Assembly (NCBI GenBank): GCA_035771165.1
Contig: JAWNZC010000473.1
Location: forward strand, 1,743,001-1,807,000
DNA from: Paragorgia papillata
Lineage: Eukaryota > Cnidaria > Anthozoa > Scleralcyonacea > Coralliidae
Direction: 5' to 3'
DNA: 64,000 bases
Part shown: positions 33,022 through 45,062 of the stretch, in pieces
Layout of the letters: each line of letters begins with the position of its first letter
How positions within the stretch are numbered: position 1 is the first letter of the stretch
Notes under the pieces: model-generated
What the model was told of the DNA's origin: nothing
Databases searched by the model: none
The model's input: the letters and a program-made list of their open reading frames with translations, nothing else
Program-made: the position numbers and the translations under genes

Positions 33022-33720
33022 GTTGATATCAAGCATCATAGTATGTGAAACTGTCTGAACAACTATTATTTCAGCTGACTGCTGGAAAGCATGTTCATCT
33101 CTTCAGAATTCAGGAATCCAGAGTCTGTAGCATGCACAAATACAATTAAATCTACATGGAGAGACTTGAAAAACTACGATTCGTATTTCGCTGAGTACTG
33201 CGTATAATAAGTCAGAAGATATGTTTTACTTACAATTTAATTAAATGTAATTGGTTTTTACTTACAATTTAATTTAATGTAATTGGTTAACATTTAAATT
33301 AATAATTGCGAAATTTGAAAAAATATAATTAAGTCTTAAAAGAAAGCGCCTTTTGGGAATTAAAATATTACGTATATATCCCTTCAAAATGAACAGAAAC
33401 AAAGCAACGTTTATCCAAAAAGAACAAGGTCTTGAGTAAAAGGAAATTTGCATACCAAACCGAAACTTGAAAAAAAGGAAAAACAATAGCGTAAAAGAAA
33501 ACCGACGAACAAAAAGGTCAAAACGTTACGTAAAAATATAGAGCAGCCGCTCCAAGCCTACATTGTGACTAGCTGACTAGCGGCTGCATTTAGATTATTC
33601 AAAATATTTGGGGATACTTCAATGTTTTGTAAGCTTCAAAGACGTCCTTGCCTAACAGGACGAAAGCTCAGACTTAATAAAATTTATTGCCCAAAAATTA
33701 ATCACAAATGGGTCGTTCCA
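33022..33720 (+). repeat. Dispersed repeat D, copy 2 (uninterrupted)
   Basis: Matches 1785-3080 without the approximately 630-bp insert: GTGAAACTGTCTGAACAACT at the left, GCGCCTTTTGGGAATTAAAA in the middle, CTAACAGGACGAAAGCTCAG near the right end. The right end can form a GTCCT/AGGAC stem directly before GACGAAAGC, again hammerhead-like. A C18 run follows at about 33740-33757. Confidence 0.7.
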
Positions 33721-33759
33721 GAAACGATCCATATGATAACCCCCCCCCCCCCCCCCCAA

Positions 33760-34740
33760 ATAAATATTCGCTGTCCGAATGGCATATCAACACAAAACGT
33801 GGAGACACGTGCTCGCTAGCATGAAAGTTCGCAATCAACTGAGTTAGTCGCTCTGAAACAAAATGTTCTTAATAGCCGCTTAGACTTCTCTACTACAATG
33901 TCAGACTTGTCAAACGAATATTCAACTTTTATTTTTTAATTAGTCATAAGCGGGCGAATCCTAGGCTTTCCTGCGTTTTGATTGGCTACGTGAGCGGGCA
34001 ATTTTTTTCGATATCTTGGACAGCGGTCCAAAAAGTTATTTTTTTACATTCTGTCATTAAAATTGATCGATTTTCATAACTATTTCGCTTGCCACAGAAA
34101 AAATATATTCAACAGATCAGAGCTATGGGGATGCAAATGAGTTTTATTATCCAAATGGTTTTGACAACTAATTCATGTGCAATTGTAAACAGAGAATTTT
34201 AAAAGAAACGCTGGGAAAACTGTGACAAAGCAAAATTTACGAGCGATATTTATAAAGGAAACAATTTAAAACGCTAGGAAAAACATACATAAACTTGTGG
34301 ACACACTATTTTGAATCACTAAATTAAACTATATAGAAGTATATATAAAAAATAGGCACGCGCTAGCGTGCATGTGTCTACTGCATATATCATCATGACA
34401 TCATTATATCAACAAATCTTTTCATGAAATGACGATTATACTAATCCTTTCCCAACCAAAGATATTAATGAACAATAAAAGTAACCCTAATCCGAACCTT
34501 AACCCGAAAAGCAGAAAAAATAAATGACAAAATGGTGCCATGTCAGTTTGACAGATGGAAACTAGTATTTACCATAGTGGAACATAGTCATCGTAGCTAG
34601 AATCTTTGGGTCACATCTTCGGAACCAATGCCCTGAAAATTCCTGATTCGAGAACACTTCTGAATACTTCGGTAATGGCCGTTTGCTGTCTTTTACTGTA
34701 TTCGTGATATAAATGTTTTTCACAAAAATACTTTTTACCG
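33760..34740. other. No gene recognised
   Basis: AT-rich stretch. The only structured item is GGCACGCGCTAGCGTGCATG at about 34355-34374, a diverged relative of the dyad seen at 43457 and 49659. Confidence 0.4.
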
Positions 34741-34761
34741 GTGAGTATTTTTAGGATTTTT

Positions 34762-34881
34762 AGGTTTAGGAACTCACTGCCGAATTATGTCAGAGAAATC
34801 ACTTCGATTTATTGTTTTAAACAAACACTTTTTAATTATCTTTCAGAACTTGACAGTAGTAATCATATTTGTAGTCTATAG
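34762..34881 (+). pseudogene. LINE reverse transcriptase C-terminal fragment (CR1/L2-like)
   Basis: Reads RFRNSLPNYVREITSIYCFK and further to a stop at 34879-34881, which fits the WNSLPxxIRxxxSxxxFK block at the C-terminus of CR1/L2-type LINE polymerases. It is followed by about 150 bp of AT-rich 3' UTR and a short TTAT tail (about 35025-35041), so it is the 5'-truncated 3' end of a LINE insertion. Confidence 0.7.
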
Positions 34882-35780
34882 AGTTTTTTACCTTTTTTTT
34901 AACAGATATTGTAATTTATATTTATTAATCATATATTTATATTTAAAAATCATATAATTATATAGCTAAATATTGTTCATCCTATTAATACCAGCTATAT
35001 AGCTGAAAGGATTTAACAATTAAAATAAAGTTATTATTATAAGTTAACCCTTTGTTGCATGACCCCTTTATCCTCGATGGATTTTGATGCCATTTGGTAT
35101 TTGTTTGGGGTCCAATCGGAGGAAAAACAGTCAAATTTTGCCAACTTCTACTAACTAGGGTGGGGCCTGGTTACAATTGTGACCCCCATGCATGCCCAGA
35201 ACACCAGTGGCCAAAAATAGAGGCGAATTGAATAAATGGTTTATTTGCCCAAACCAAACTATTTACAAAATAAAGAAAAATACAAGTTGGTGAGGAGACC
35301 TCAAGAGGAGGCTAAAGCTTGTGTAAAGGTCACCTCGTTCACAGAATTAAAGTTCAAATAATTAGATATCTAAAGTAAATTGAAAAGAATTGTTTAAAAA
35401 ATTGTTTGTGGACATGTTCGAAGGAAGGAATTTTTGAGGAGACCTCGAAAACCAAGTTTGTGCTAAGTGACCTCCTCATTTACAACAGAGTACAGTTTAG
35501 CATAACAATTAACATTGTTAAACAGCTGGCTCTGATGTTATGACCATGTTCAACTATATTCAAATATAATAATTAAATAGGTAATCACATAATTGTTTCT
35601 CAAAAGAAGAGATAGTGTTTATAGCAGTAATATATAATGGTAAGGAATTACAAATTTGAGGCAAAAACAACAAAGTTAAAAGCAAAATTACATTATTTAC
35701 AAACAGAACGAAAATAACAGAACAGTACTTAGCTATATTACATTGGTAGTTTCGGTATTTACATAGATATAGAGAAAATC

Positions 35781-36237
35781 TTAGTTTGTATCAACATAAG
35801 TAGCAATTTTTCGTTTAAAGCTTGAAAAGGATTTACTATCTCTTATGTTTGATGGTAGGGAATTCCATATTGAGGCGCCATCAAACATATGACTTTTTTT
35901 CATATTGTTTGTTCGTGGTTGTGGCAAACACACTCACTTTAGAAGAAGTGTCACAAAGATCTGAAAGTAAATAGTTTGTTCAGACATTCTGGCCCCATAT
36001 TGTTTAATATCTTAATGATTTTAGCTTTTGCCTTTTCCCTCTGTTGTTTTAGTGTTTCCCATCCTAATGCATTTAAAGCAGTTTCTTGGCTTACTTCATT
36101 GGGTAAATCTGCTATAATACGAGCAGCCCTGTTGTGAAGTTTTTGTAAACGTGTAGACTGGGTTTCACCAAACACATTCCAAACTTCACAACAGTAATTA
36201 AAGTATGGTTGTATTATAGCATTATATACTGATTAAA
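35781..36237 (-). pseudogene. LINE ORF2 3' end (CR1/L2-like), minus strand
   Basis: On the minus strand: IQPYFNYCCEVWNVFG, then QKLHNRAARIIADLP and ALGWETLKQQREKAKA, then after one frameshift IWNSLPSNIRDSKSFSSFKR and a stop at 35781-35783. These are the conserved blocks of the C-terminal region of CR1/L2-type reverse transcriptases. The 5' part of the element is missing. Sequence below 35781 to about 35200 may be its 3' UTR. Confidence 0.75.
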
Positions 36238-36728
36238 GTGTTTTCCTATCAACAAATTATTTTAGTCTTTTATATCTATCTGCGTTACTTTAAGTTTTTG
36301 GCTTGTATATTTTCTATAGCATGTTTATAACTTTGTTACATGCTGATATTTTTTATATGATTGTTGTGAAATACTTTTATTATTAAACTCTGAAAGCGAA
36401 TAAACAGACTCACCTTCTCCTCGTTCGTGCCGCCATCTTGGAAAAGCTTGATTCCCTTTCTATATATCTCCACGTAAACAGCGCCTGAGTCGCCTGACCG
36501 AACTCTTGGTTTGTGCGAACACAACGGCTCCGATAAACAAAAAAGAATTAATACTTTATCGTGCACGGCATTGAGCAAACGAACAAAATACGTTTGACGA
36601 CCTCGACACCTCGTGAGCAAAACAAAATGGTGACCTTTCGGGCCAGTTTCGGCGAACTTTCGTCGCGTTCCGTTCGTTTGTGACGTAGTGATACAAGCAA
36701 ACTCAACAGCTCATAGCATAGTGTGCTA

Positions 36729-36742
36729 CTGCGCATGCGCAG
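36729..36742. promoter_or_regulatory. NRF1-like palindrome
   Basis: CTGCGCATGCGCAG fits the NRF1 consensus (YGCGCAYGCGCR) exactly. It sits in a GC-richer stretch (36430-36760) that could be a host promoter, but no downstream gene is recognised on either strand. Confidence 0.35.
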
Positions 36743-37064
36743 TAGACACAAAAATCATACCAAGATAGAAAAGTTGAAACCTTTTGACACTAAACTGTCT
36801 TTCTTCTGTTATCCAACCGCTATACTCAACAAAACCGCTGCAAGTCTTTACCTTTTAATCAAATATTTTCCACATGCCAACGTTATTGTCTCATGTCCTT
36901 GAAACTTGAAATTACAAATGGCTTACTACAAGCATTTTCGTCTTCAAACTCGAGGACGACACTTTCAATTTTCATGCAGTCAGCCAAATATTGAAAGCGA
37001 CTTTCCAAGCGAACAGCCAAAAACGAGCAAGCGATGAAGAAGAACGACGAAGAATCTTTTACGG

Positions 37065-37440
37065 GAGCACGGGTGGCGTGTGCTGTTAGGGCGCTGCCTC
37101 TCACCAAAACGTTAAGCCCGGTTAGATAGGGTTAGTACATGGATGGGTGACAGCTGGGGAATGACCCCGTTGTCGGGCTTGGACTCATGTGAGTAGAGTT
37201 GTAGTTGATCTCTCCTGTGCTTCGAGGGTTTTTCGCCGGGTTCTCCGGTTTTCCTCCCTCCATAAAATCAACACCTAACATCTTAGCTGTGATCCGTGGT
37301 CTGAACTGTGTCGTTGGCGGCTGCTTGGAGCGCCTTTGATATGCCTCGACACGGCCACGTTGATCTGCGTCCTTCGCAATTCAGCCACTGGCTGCAAGTA
37401 AGGATGATTAGCGCCAGTCCTTTATCCTAACTAAATTTTA
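37065..37440 (+). repeat. 5S-derived SINE, full-looking copy
   Basis: Contains TTAAGCCCGG, GGGTTAGTACATGGATGGGT (5S box C), then a conserved body (GAGTAGAGTTGTAGTTGA, CCTCCATAAAATCAACACC, GGCGGCTGCTTGGAGCGC, TTCAGCCACTGGCTGCAAGT). The same body lies inverted at 52640-52975. A 5S-like internal promoter is the mark of the SINE3 class. Confidence 0.8.
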
Positions 37441-37680
37441 AAAACACTTGGACTGCATTTTGACTTCCCTTCGTAACTAGATCTTCAAGTTTTGAATGTT
37501 TTTTTTTTATCATAAAAAAAGGTTCCAAGCTTCCCTGTCAGACTGCATGTCGGCAGTTGTTTACTCTCGAACGATAAACTTTGGACTTTTGAATATCACG
37601 TGAACGTCATCTGGATTACACAACTTAATTCAATTATGTTAATTTATCTGATTATGTAACAAAAAAATAAATAAGTTATC

Positions 37681-37808
37681 TACCGTTTTTGGTCGGTCCG
37701 TACAGAAAAATATTTGCCCTCGGTCTCAAAAATGTCCCTCGGCCTCCGGCCTCGGGCCTTTTTTCAGACCTTGGGCAAATATTTTTCTATACGGACCTCC
37801 CAGCCGGT
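37681..37808. repeat. Palindromic repeat
   Basis: TACCG...GGTCGGTCCGTACAGAAAAA-TATTTGCCC is mirrored by GGGCAAATATTTTTCTATAC-GGACC...CCGGTA around a C/G-rich centre (CCTCGGCCTCCGGCCTCGGG). Foldback MITE without coding capacity. Confidence 0.7.
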
Positions 37809-38097
37809 AAATAACATATATTTATTTTCCAACCGCATTTTCGATCTCAGTTCATCGGAGTAAAGCTTCACATTTCATGCAGTTTTGCATAGGGAAAACG
37901 TTCCGTACATGATTTCATTGAGATATCAAACCAAAATGAGCAAATTAAAGTTATAGTTGCCTGCGCTGGAAGTTATCTCTTTCTTGATGGCGACGACGAT
38001 GTTGTTGACGAAGAAATGTTATAAACATTAGCAGTGATAAATATTTTACAGTTTTTAATTCTTTGAAAGTTTTCATGGCGATAATGTAATATAAATA

Positions 38098-38165
38098 AGT
38101 TTTGTGGAAACATGCACCACGTAAAATATTTCTTTGTTATTACGTGGTGTTTCCACAAAACTTAT
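38098..38165. repeat. Foldback repeat AAGTTTTGTGGAAAC...
   Basis: AAGTTTTGTGGAAAC and ACCACGTAA are mirrored within 68 bp. The flanking CTTTGAAAGTTTTCATGGCG (38060) is the reverse complement of sequence at about 44085-44105, next to a similar TTTGTGGAAACACC/GGTTTCCACAAA pair at 43960-44065, so two copies of one family are present in opposite orientation. Confidence 0.65.
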
Positions 38166-38564
38166 TTATATTTTACAGTTTGTCATTCGGTGTCCGAATG
38201 CGAAGCCAATCAAAGTGGTGCCCCTGTTCAAGTGACTTACTGGGAAAGGTTTATATATATAGATCTTTCCTATTATTAAACGGAATTAGTTGAAAATGTA
38301 ATTATTTTTGGTGTTGGAAGGGAAACACACACACATACATGTAATTGCTTCCAAGTGCTTCCATCTGATAATAGAAAAGACATATAACCTTTCCAGGTAA
38401 GTCATTGTGTACGCGTTGTGACGTCACTGGTTACAGTAGTTTCGCTTACAAAACAAACTGTGATATCCTAAAACCAAAGCAAGGAGACAAAAAACAGCAA
38501 AATATGTTACTCTGTCATTTTAAAAGTATTTTCAAATTTCATGATATTTTACATTGTGTACTTA

Positions 38565-38653
38565 ACAAATAGATGACATTTTTCCGTGTGTGTGTACTGT
38601 AATAACGCACAGTGCGTTATTACAGTACACACGCACGGAAAAATGTCATTTAT
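38565..38653. repeat. Perfect-arm palindrome
   Basis: AATGACATTTTTCCGTG...TGTACTGTAATAACGCAC is followed directly by its reverse complement (GTGCGTTATTACAGTACA...CACGGAAAAATGTCATT). Almost no loop. Cruciform-prone. Confidence 0.75.
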
Positions 38654-39980
38654 TTGTTTTATACATCAAATTGTATTATTTTAATAAGAAATGTTTCAAA
38701 TTTTTGAATCGTCGAACCGGCAGGGCTATTGAAAAGGAGGTAAAATTTTCAATTCAGGTTTAATTACGTCTAAGTGATCTATACAAATAAAGCAATCTGA
38801 TTGGGTGACAGAAGAAATAAGGCTGTCCTGATTGGTTAATTTTTAAGTTTCCGGTTACGTCACGTATATTTTATGCAAATCATGATCATGACAAATTGAA
38901 AGTTTATTCAAACTTCGTGTGAAAGTGTCTTCGTTGGGCATTTCTAGCCAAAATATTTATCGTTGAACAAACAGATTAGTTCTTCTGGACGGGATCTTGC
39001 TGTCCCATGTATATTTGGACGCTTCATATCCTGCAAATTCAGCTGGGAAAGCATTTATCGTTGGAGAAGGCCGAGAAGCACGCGTACTATTAACCAGCGA
39101 AATTATATGTTCTGTGTTTGGAAATCTTGTTGACAATGGCTGATATCTCCTGGGTTTGTATGGCTGAACAGTATTTCCATGAAGAGGAATGGAAATTGTA
39201 TCAGAAAATTTCTGAAGGTGTGGAGTAGATTGCGCCGGAGACGAAGGTATTAAATGACCGTATTTATGTCGCTAATTTTAATATGTCTGTGTCGTGGGAC
39301 AACGACTTGATGGCCGTGCCCGTGTCTCATCACTGAGTGATATGTGTAATCCTCACACAGTTGAAATGTACTTTATTTTGTACCAAGTTGCATCTTCAAA
39401 CGTGTAATTTGATCAAATTTTTATAAAACAAAATGTTTTTGCGACTTCGTTACGTCAGCTGTGCATGTGTACTTTAATAACGCATAGTTCTTAGCCAATC
39501 AGATTGTTTGTTTTTCTTAGGTTGTTGTATAATTGGCGACATTAGATCTGGTAATGTAGAGACGGGGTCATACGCGGGTGTAAATAATTAGTTTGTTTTC
39601 ATCCATTATTTTGCTTTATATGATTTAATTATTATCACTCTACATGTATAGTGAACAGTCATCCCCAATACACTTCTGTGTCCAGTTATTGATCTAGCTC
39701 TTTGGTAATTGGTGAAAAGAGACATAATATTACTCTCAAACAAGGTTGTTGAAAATAAAGTGTAATTAACTATTTAAAGTATTTACGATTGACATTATTT
39801 AATTTCCAAGCTAATTAGTACGGTAATGACAAAATTAATTAATTTAAAATTTATAGTCTTTAACCTTCATGTCTCGAGTTCCAGAAACGTAGGCGACCGC
39901 AGAGTTGGCAAATTAACACATTCTCAGCATGGCTCTGGATAACATATCCGCATCGGCAGTCGAATGCATAAAATAGTCTT
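38654..39980. other. No gene recognised
   Basis: AT-rich, no supported ORF. At 39225-39240 a short ATG frame (MADISWVCMAEQYFHEEEWK, from 39136) stops after about 30 codons and is not called. Confidence 0.35.
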
Positions 39981-40149
39981 ACTTTGGAGGGTGTAGAACG
40001 GTTGGAGAAGGGTTTTGCTGAGTGACGAGCTAGGCGGTGTAATTGCCTCGAAGGTGAGCTGAGACAGACTAAGTCCTACAGGGAGCCAAGCAATTTTTTA
40101 GCCGAAAATCACCCTCTCCAACGCCACCTCCAGCTAGCTGGGGAAAGGG

Positions 40150-40530
40150 ATTCGAGGCACGAAACCATCTCCAAAGGCGTTTACATAAAAGAAAGACCGC
40201 TGGTTACATCAGATAGCGGGCGGTGGAGTGCACCATGTTCGGGGGAGTAAGAATATACCACGCAGATAGGCAACGCTCGTCCAACGACCAAGGGTCTTGA
40301 TCAGATGATCCGGAACACCAGCGAGACTCGAGAGCTACTGAGGTAGCAGCACCAATCCTAAAACTGTGACTTGAATAGCGGCCCAGCACACCAGCAGCGA
40401 TAAGAATGGACCGCATGCAGCCACGCATTGACAATGGTCGGCGACAGAGGTGCACCAGTCTGGCAAACAAATAGTGGACCCGGAAAATTCCCTCTGATGC
40501 GGAATGATAATACAATCGGTGTTTAATCAA
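40150..40530 (-). pseudogene. Tyrosine recombinase C-terminal domain (frameshifted)
   Basis: Tyrosine recombinases join DNA through a 3'-phosphotyrosine. Seen: LGRYSSHSFRIGAATSVA contains the H-X-X-R box; after a one-base shift near 40330 another frame reads AGVPDHLIKTLGRWTSVAYL, giving the expected W and the probable nucleophile Tyr (in AYLRG). The first catalytic Arg lies upstream and is not certain. The central part of the protein between the Pro/Ser-rich region and this domain is missing. Motif style matches DIRS-type recombinases of invertebrates. Confidence 0.8.
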
Positions 40531-41613
40531 ACAAACAGTCTAATAATATATCTATTGGCAGGTATACATGGCAATTCTGGCAAGAACAATGCAGCTGAAT
40601 AAGGCGACGAACAAGGTGCAGAAAGAGCCTGGGGAACACAAATGAACTCGTACCTGTTTGCTGCGACAGAACTGGCGGCTGAGACACACCACTAGCGTGA
40701 GCAGGACATGGCCAAGAAGGAGTAACTGTGGTAGGCAAGACAACCGGTGGCAAAAGTGGTTGAGCTAAAGCTGCTCGAGAGGACGAGGCGAAAGCCGACT
40801 GCAAATTAGGTCTCGAAATGTTGACATTCGGCTGTGAGAGAACGGTTGTTGAAGGCCAAGGAGTGGCTGACACGTACGGCAGCGATGAAACTAATGTTCC
40901 AGGAAAGGCTGGAGGAAACGAAGGAAGCGGTCCTGACGTGAGGGAGACAACTGGAGTGATCGTTGAGGCCAAAGGCGTCGAGGAAGGAGGTAACACGACA
41001 ACCGGCGAAGAGGACGTAATGGAGGCCCCCGACACCGTTAAAACCAGTGCCGGATTAACCCTATAGGCAGAAGTGGCATATGCCAGGGGCCGCGCGCTTT
41101 CTGGGGGCCACGCGCTCTCTTTCTAAAAAAAAATGAAAACGCGGGGCCAGAAAACGCGGGGCCCAAGAAAACGCGGGGAGCCAGAAAGCGCGGGGAGCCA
41201 GAAAGCGCGGGGCCCCACAAAGCGGGGGGGGGGGGGGGGGGGGGGGAGGGGGGGGGGAGGAGTGTGACCAACAAAGCGGTTTTATAACGAAAATGGAATT
41301 ACAAAAGCCACACGCGCACAGTGCGCACTGCTCGCAATTATACTAAACAAAATTTAATCCTTCATATATATATATTCTCTCTGAGACTCTGAGTTTGGCT
41401 CAATGAAACTGCCGATTTCATCCTTCCACGCGTGCCATCTCGTCCCCTCCCCCCCCCCCCCCCCCTCCAGTAGGGAAAGGGGCCCCGCGCGGAAAACATG
41501 CCATGGGCCCCGCGCAAGCTTAATCCGGCCTTGGTTAAAACAGGCGAAGTCGACATGGGCAAAGATACCGGCAGCTCAGAAATAGATGTCGACGAAGAAG
41601 ACCCTTCCTCCAT
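40523..41613 (-). pseudogene. Pro/Ser/Thr-rich ORF of the YR element, split by a hAT MITE
   Basis: From ATG 41613 on the minus strand the frame (MEEGSSSSTSISELPVSLPM) runs to the hAT insertion at 41534, and resumes at 41036 to continue as a long low-complexity P/S/T/V-rich region with an LFVALFSCIVLARIAMYTCQ-like segment near the end in an alternative frame. It is probably the N-terminal part of the recombinase protein. Removing the MITE and one duplication restores the frame, so the ORF was open when the MITE arrived. Confidence 0.55.
41045..41533. mobile_element. hAT MITE with 8-bp duplication and G/C-run interior
   Basis: Starts CAGTGCCGGATTAACC and ends AATCCGGCCTTG, flanked by GTTAAAAC at 41037-41044 and 41534-41541. 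The interior has a 16-20 bp tandem motif (AAAACGCGGGGCCAG variants, 41120-41220), a G run of about 30 (41224-41260) and a matching C run (41446-41464). Confidence 0.9.
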
Positions 41614-41849
41614 CAAATTGTATATCTCTCGAATTGGAAAGACGATAAACTATTATGCGTATATCGGGGCATACGAACAAAGTAAAGAACACGTTGAGGT
41701 GTAGTGATGGAATGAGGGCGAAGTCCCGATGCTAGCAAACGCGCGATGGGAACATCGTCAGACGTCATATCCGTCCGACGCTGATTGGACGACCAGGCAC
41801 ACTAAGACCAGCCATGCGGTTAATTTTATTTATTGCATAAATTCATTTA

Positions 41850-43270
41850 TAAGTTTTTGCTTTCTGCAGCATCCATCTACGTTTTGCATCCCTACATTTT
41901 TGGTTACACGCATGCATAATATTTATTAATTTTGTCCAACCCATATTTGGCACGGAGTACATCTATAATAACAAATGTAGATATTAGCAAAAGATTGATG
42001 TGAAATAGAATAAAACTTGCGAGACTCTGAACATTTGTTTAATTAACTCTCAACATAAGCAAAAGGATATAAATTGTATGCCTTTTCAACATTTCAATTA
42101 CATGGCAAGCGAGCTAGGCCAGTTTGCCTGGATCCCGGTTGTCACAACCGGTTAACCTGGCCAGTCCAGTCCATGTTTAAATTTTAATATTCTTTGAAAC
42201 ATGTTTAATATTCTTTGTACGTGTAGTCTTGTTTATAGCTGCATACATGCATAAGTTTGCCCCAGATTCCAACACTGAGAACATTGCTGTCTAGGAATAT
42301 CTAGTTTTCAAGCTATGTTGTTAACACAGTAAAACCTTTTCTTAAATTAAATATTGAAACATAACAGTTGTATTCATCAAAAAGGGAATCAAATGGTCGA
42401 CTTTTTGTAAATGAATTACCTATAGTATGCATGCAGGGGGTATATATATATATATATATATTCAAAATTGCCGCCGTTGTAACTTGATCAACACAAAACA
42501 ATTTGTCAATTCCCAAAACAAACCATAAATCCTTTAATTGTAATACTTATAAATCACGAAAATAAACATATTTTGTAAGAATCAAACCGCAAATCGTTTG
42601 CATTCCGACAATTATTAAGAACTTTTCTATTCCGTAGCGAATAAATATAAAATACCCCGAGTATACCTTGCCAACTATTTCAAATTTAATACATACAAAT
42701 CAGTATACAAAATTGCTGATTAAAGAATCTATGACTTACATTCAATAATGTGATCGCATCCATCGTCTGTATACGTCTAGCGAAGAATCATTTATAAACA
42801 AGAAGCAATAAATTACATAGCCTGCGATGCAAACAATCGCCAACGAACTTCCAATTCGAAAATGAAGGCGTCACCGGGTTCCCGCGTCATCATCATCATC
42901 ATGGGATAATCCCGCGTTAGCCTCGCGTGGTCTTAAGGTAGCACAAAACGTTTACGTAAATTCGTCCACAGTCACTCGAAAGTCGAAAGCCGTGAGCTTT
43001 ACAAATCAATATTTCTACTTTTTAATTCAACTTTATGGGCTAGTATATTTAAGTCATTTGACAAGTTTTGTGTCTAATCAAATAGTGTCTAGCATGCTGC
43101 ACTAAATATAACAGTGTTAGCACAGGTATTTTGAAGATAAGAAACGTATATAGTTAATTAAAGTTTGGTGGAAATATTGCTTGAGCAATATACGGTAGAT
43201 CAAAAGAAACACTTATAAGCAAAATATGACAAATGGTAAACTTGGAAAAGCATTTGAAGCTCAATGTTAT
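41850..43270. other. No gene recognised
   Basis: AT-rich. Visible: the hairpin CCCGGTTGTCACAACCGG at about 42135-42152 flanked by GGCCAG...CTGGCC, a (TA)n run at about 42441-42460, and (ATC)n at about 42888-42902. Confidence 0.4.
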
Positions 43271-43280
43271 AACTTAGAGA

Positions 43281-43481
43281 TGAATAAAAAATCGAATAGA
43301 ATATTCTATAGTATAGAATATGAATAGAATATTCTATAGAACATTCTATTAGCTTATATAGAAAATTTAATATAATACTTTGTTGGAAGAAAAACGAATA
43401 AGAATATGCTATAGAAAATCCAATAGAATATTCTATTGGGACATATATAAAAATAGGTACGCAATGCGTACATGTGACTAC
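43281..43481. repeat. AGAATATTCT-rich repeat, copy 1
   Basis: Several AGAATATTCT / AGAACATTCT palindromes and the block TATGCTATAGAAAATCCAAT, also found at 46040-46270. It ends with GTACGCAATGCGTAC plus ATGTGACTAC (43457-43481), which recurs at 49659-49684. Confidence 0.65.
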
Positions 43482-44799
43482 CGTTGTTAAGCACAGAAAG
43501 AGATATAGACTTAAGAAGCAATGCATGAAAATGTGTGAAAAGCACACAGACACACAAAAAAAATGATAGTTCAGTATTTTAAATCATTTTATACATGTAT
43601 TGCTAATTTGAACATGGCACATACTATACATACATCTCTACTGGCTGTTTCCAAAACAGCATATATTCGCATCATAAACATGCCCCCAAGTTTTACATGA
43701 AGATTTTTGTATGAAGCCTGGATAGCTTATCTGTTGGATAAATCCTAGCTAGAGAACCACTCTAGTGGTGCTTTGAACAACCCAATTTAACTTTTATCCA
43801 CTGAACAACACTAAGGTACATAACTATTCAGTGGATAAAATGTTATATTAGATTGTTGAAAGCATGATTAGTGCTGTTGTTTAGCTAGAACTTATCAACT
43901 AGATAAGCTATCTCATCTTTGTACAACTCACCCCAGATCATCTACATGTAGATTATTTTTGTGGAAACACCATGTAACATACAGTATTTATAGCATTTCA
44001 GCCTGTTGACTCAGGCCGAAAGCTTACCAAATAAATATTCTTCATGGGGTTTCCACAAAAATAATCAATATTACATTATCGCCATGAAAACTTTCAAAGA
44101 ATTAATCACCCCAGATAAATATCAACATTATGTTCCAAAACAACATTTTACCTGCCATAAATATGCTGTCAGTGGCATTCAAGTGTAATGCACATCACAA
44201 ACATTTTGTGATTCTGCTAGTATTTTAAATAAGACAGTACGACAATACTCAGTAATGTAGTTTCAACAGATATATTTCTTCATTTCAAGGCTTTCAACAT
44301 ATTCAAGGCTTTAAGTTTCCCAACACTTCACAATAGCTTTTCAACAATTTATCAAAATATACAATTGGTGGCACTTAGACACCAGATTATAGAATATTTT
44401 AGTACTTTCACAAGAGTCAGACTTCTGGTGTATCTACTATTCTGTGGTCAAACCACCGTTGCAGCTCTGGTGTGCACAAACTTTGGTTTCTTAATTTCAT
44501 TATACAAGATATTGAACAACACCTAAAACAAGTAAACGAAGCACCAAGTCAAGGTTTTGTAAAACAGCCAATATATTTTGTCCGCATAAATTTCTTATAT
44601 ACATGTATATAGTGTAAATACAGGGCACTGTGATATATACTTCTCAAACTCATTAATAATTCATAAACCAAACACATAGGAAAATCATTAGTGAGACAAA
44701 GGTTTGATATGTGATCAAACACTTGGTTTGGAAACCTGGCAAACTTCAAAGCGGTTAACAATCAAGTTCGCTGTTGTACTTAACAGCTTTTACTATGCG

Positions 44800-45062
44800 G
44801 ATTTTCATCGTTCTTTTATTTATTTTTCTTTTGATCTGAATTGAACTTTTTTGTTTTTTTTTGTTTTTCCTCTTAATCTATTTATATACGGGACCGCAGT
44901 AACTGGCACACGCTGTCGCGGCTACCCTTGCCACTTCTCTTAAATTTTAGTTTGTATATGTGCATGTTTGTCTGTCGTTTAATTATGTATATATTTATTT
45001 GTGTGTAGGTATAAATATTCTTTATACACTGTTGGCAAAAACATAATAAATAAATAAAATAA
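44800..45062 (+). repeat. Possible LINE 3' UTR with A-rich tail
   Basis: A T-rich stretch, GGGACCGCAGTAACTGGCAC ... CGCTGTCGCGGCTACCCTTG, then a tail AATAAATAAATAAAATAAA. The layout resembles the 3' end of a non-LTR element, but no coding part confirms it. Confidence 0.3.

Larger units (their letters stand above)
39982..41849 (-). mobile_element. Tyrosine-recombinase (DIRS-like) element, deleted copy
   Basis: The left end CTTTGGAGGGTGTAG, hairpin CTCCAGCTAGCTGGGG plus AAAGGGATTCGAGGCACGAA, and right end GTTAATTTTATTTATTGCAT then AAATTCATTTA are shared with family A at 19842-26655. On the minus strand it codes for a Pro/Ser-rich N-terminal region and the last third of a tyrosine recombinase. 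No reverse transcriptase is present, so it is a deletion derivative of a DIRS-like element or a YR-only (Crypton-like) element. A hAT MITE sits inside the ORF. Confidence 0.7.

Noticed and set aside
35951..36175. Independent small host gene on the minus strand
   Set aside because: The residues are the C-terminal part of a LINE reverse transcriptase, with more of it in adjoining frames.
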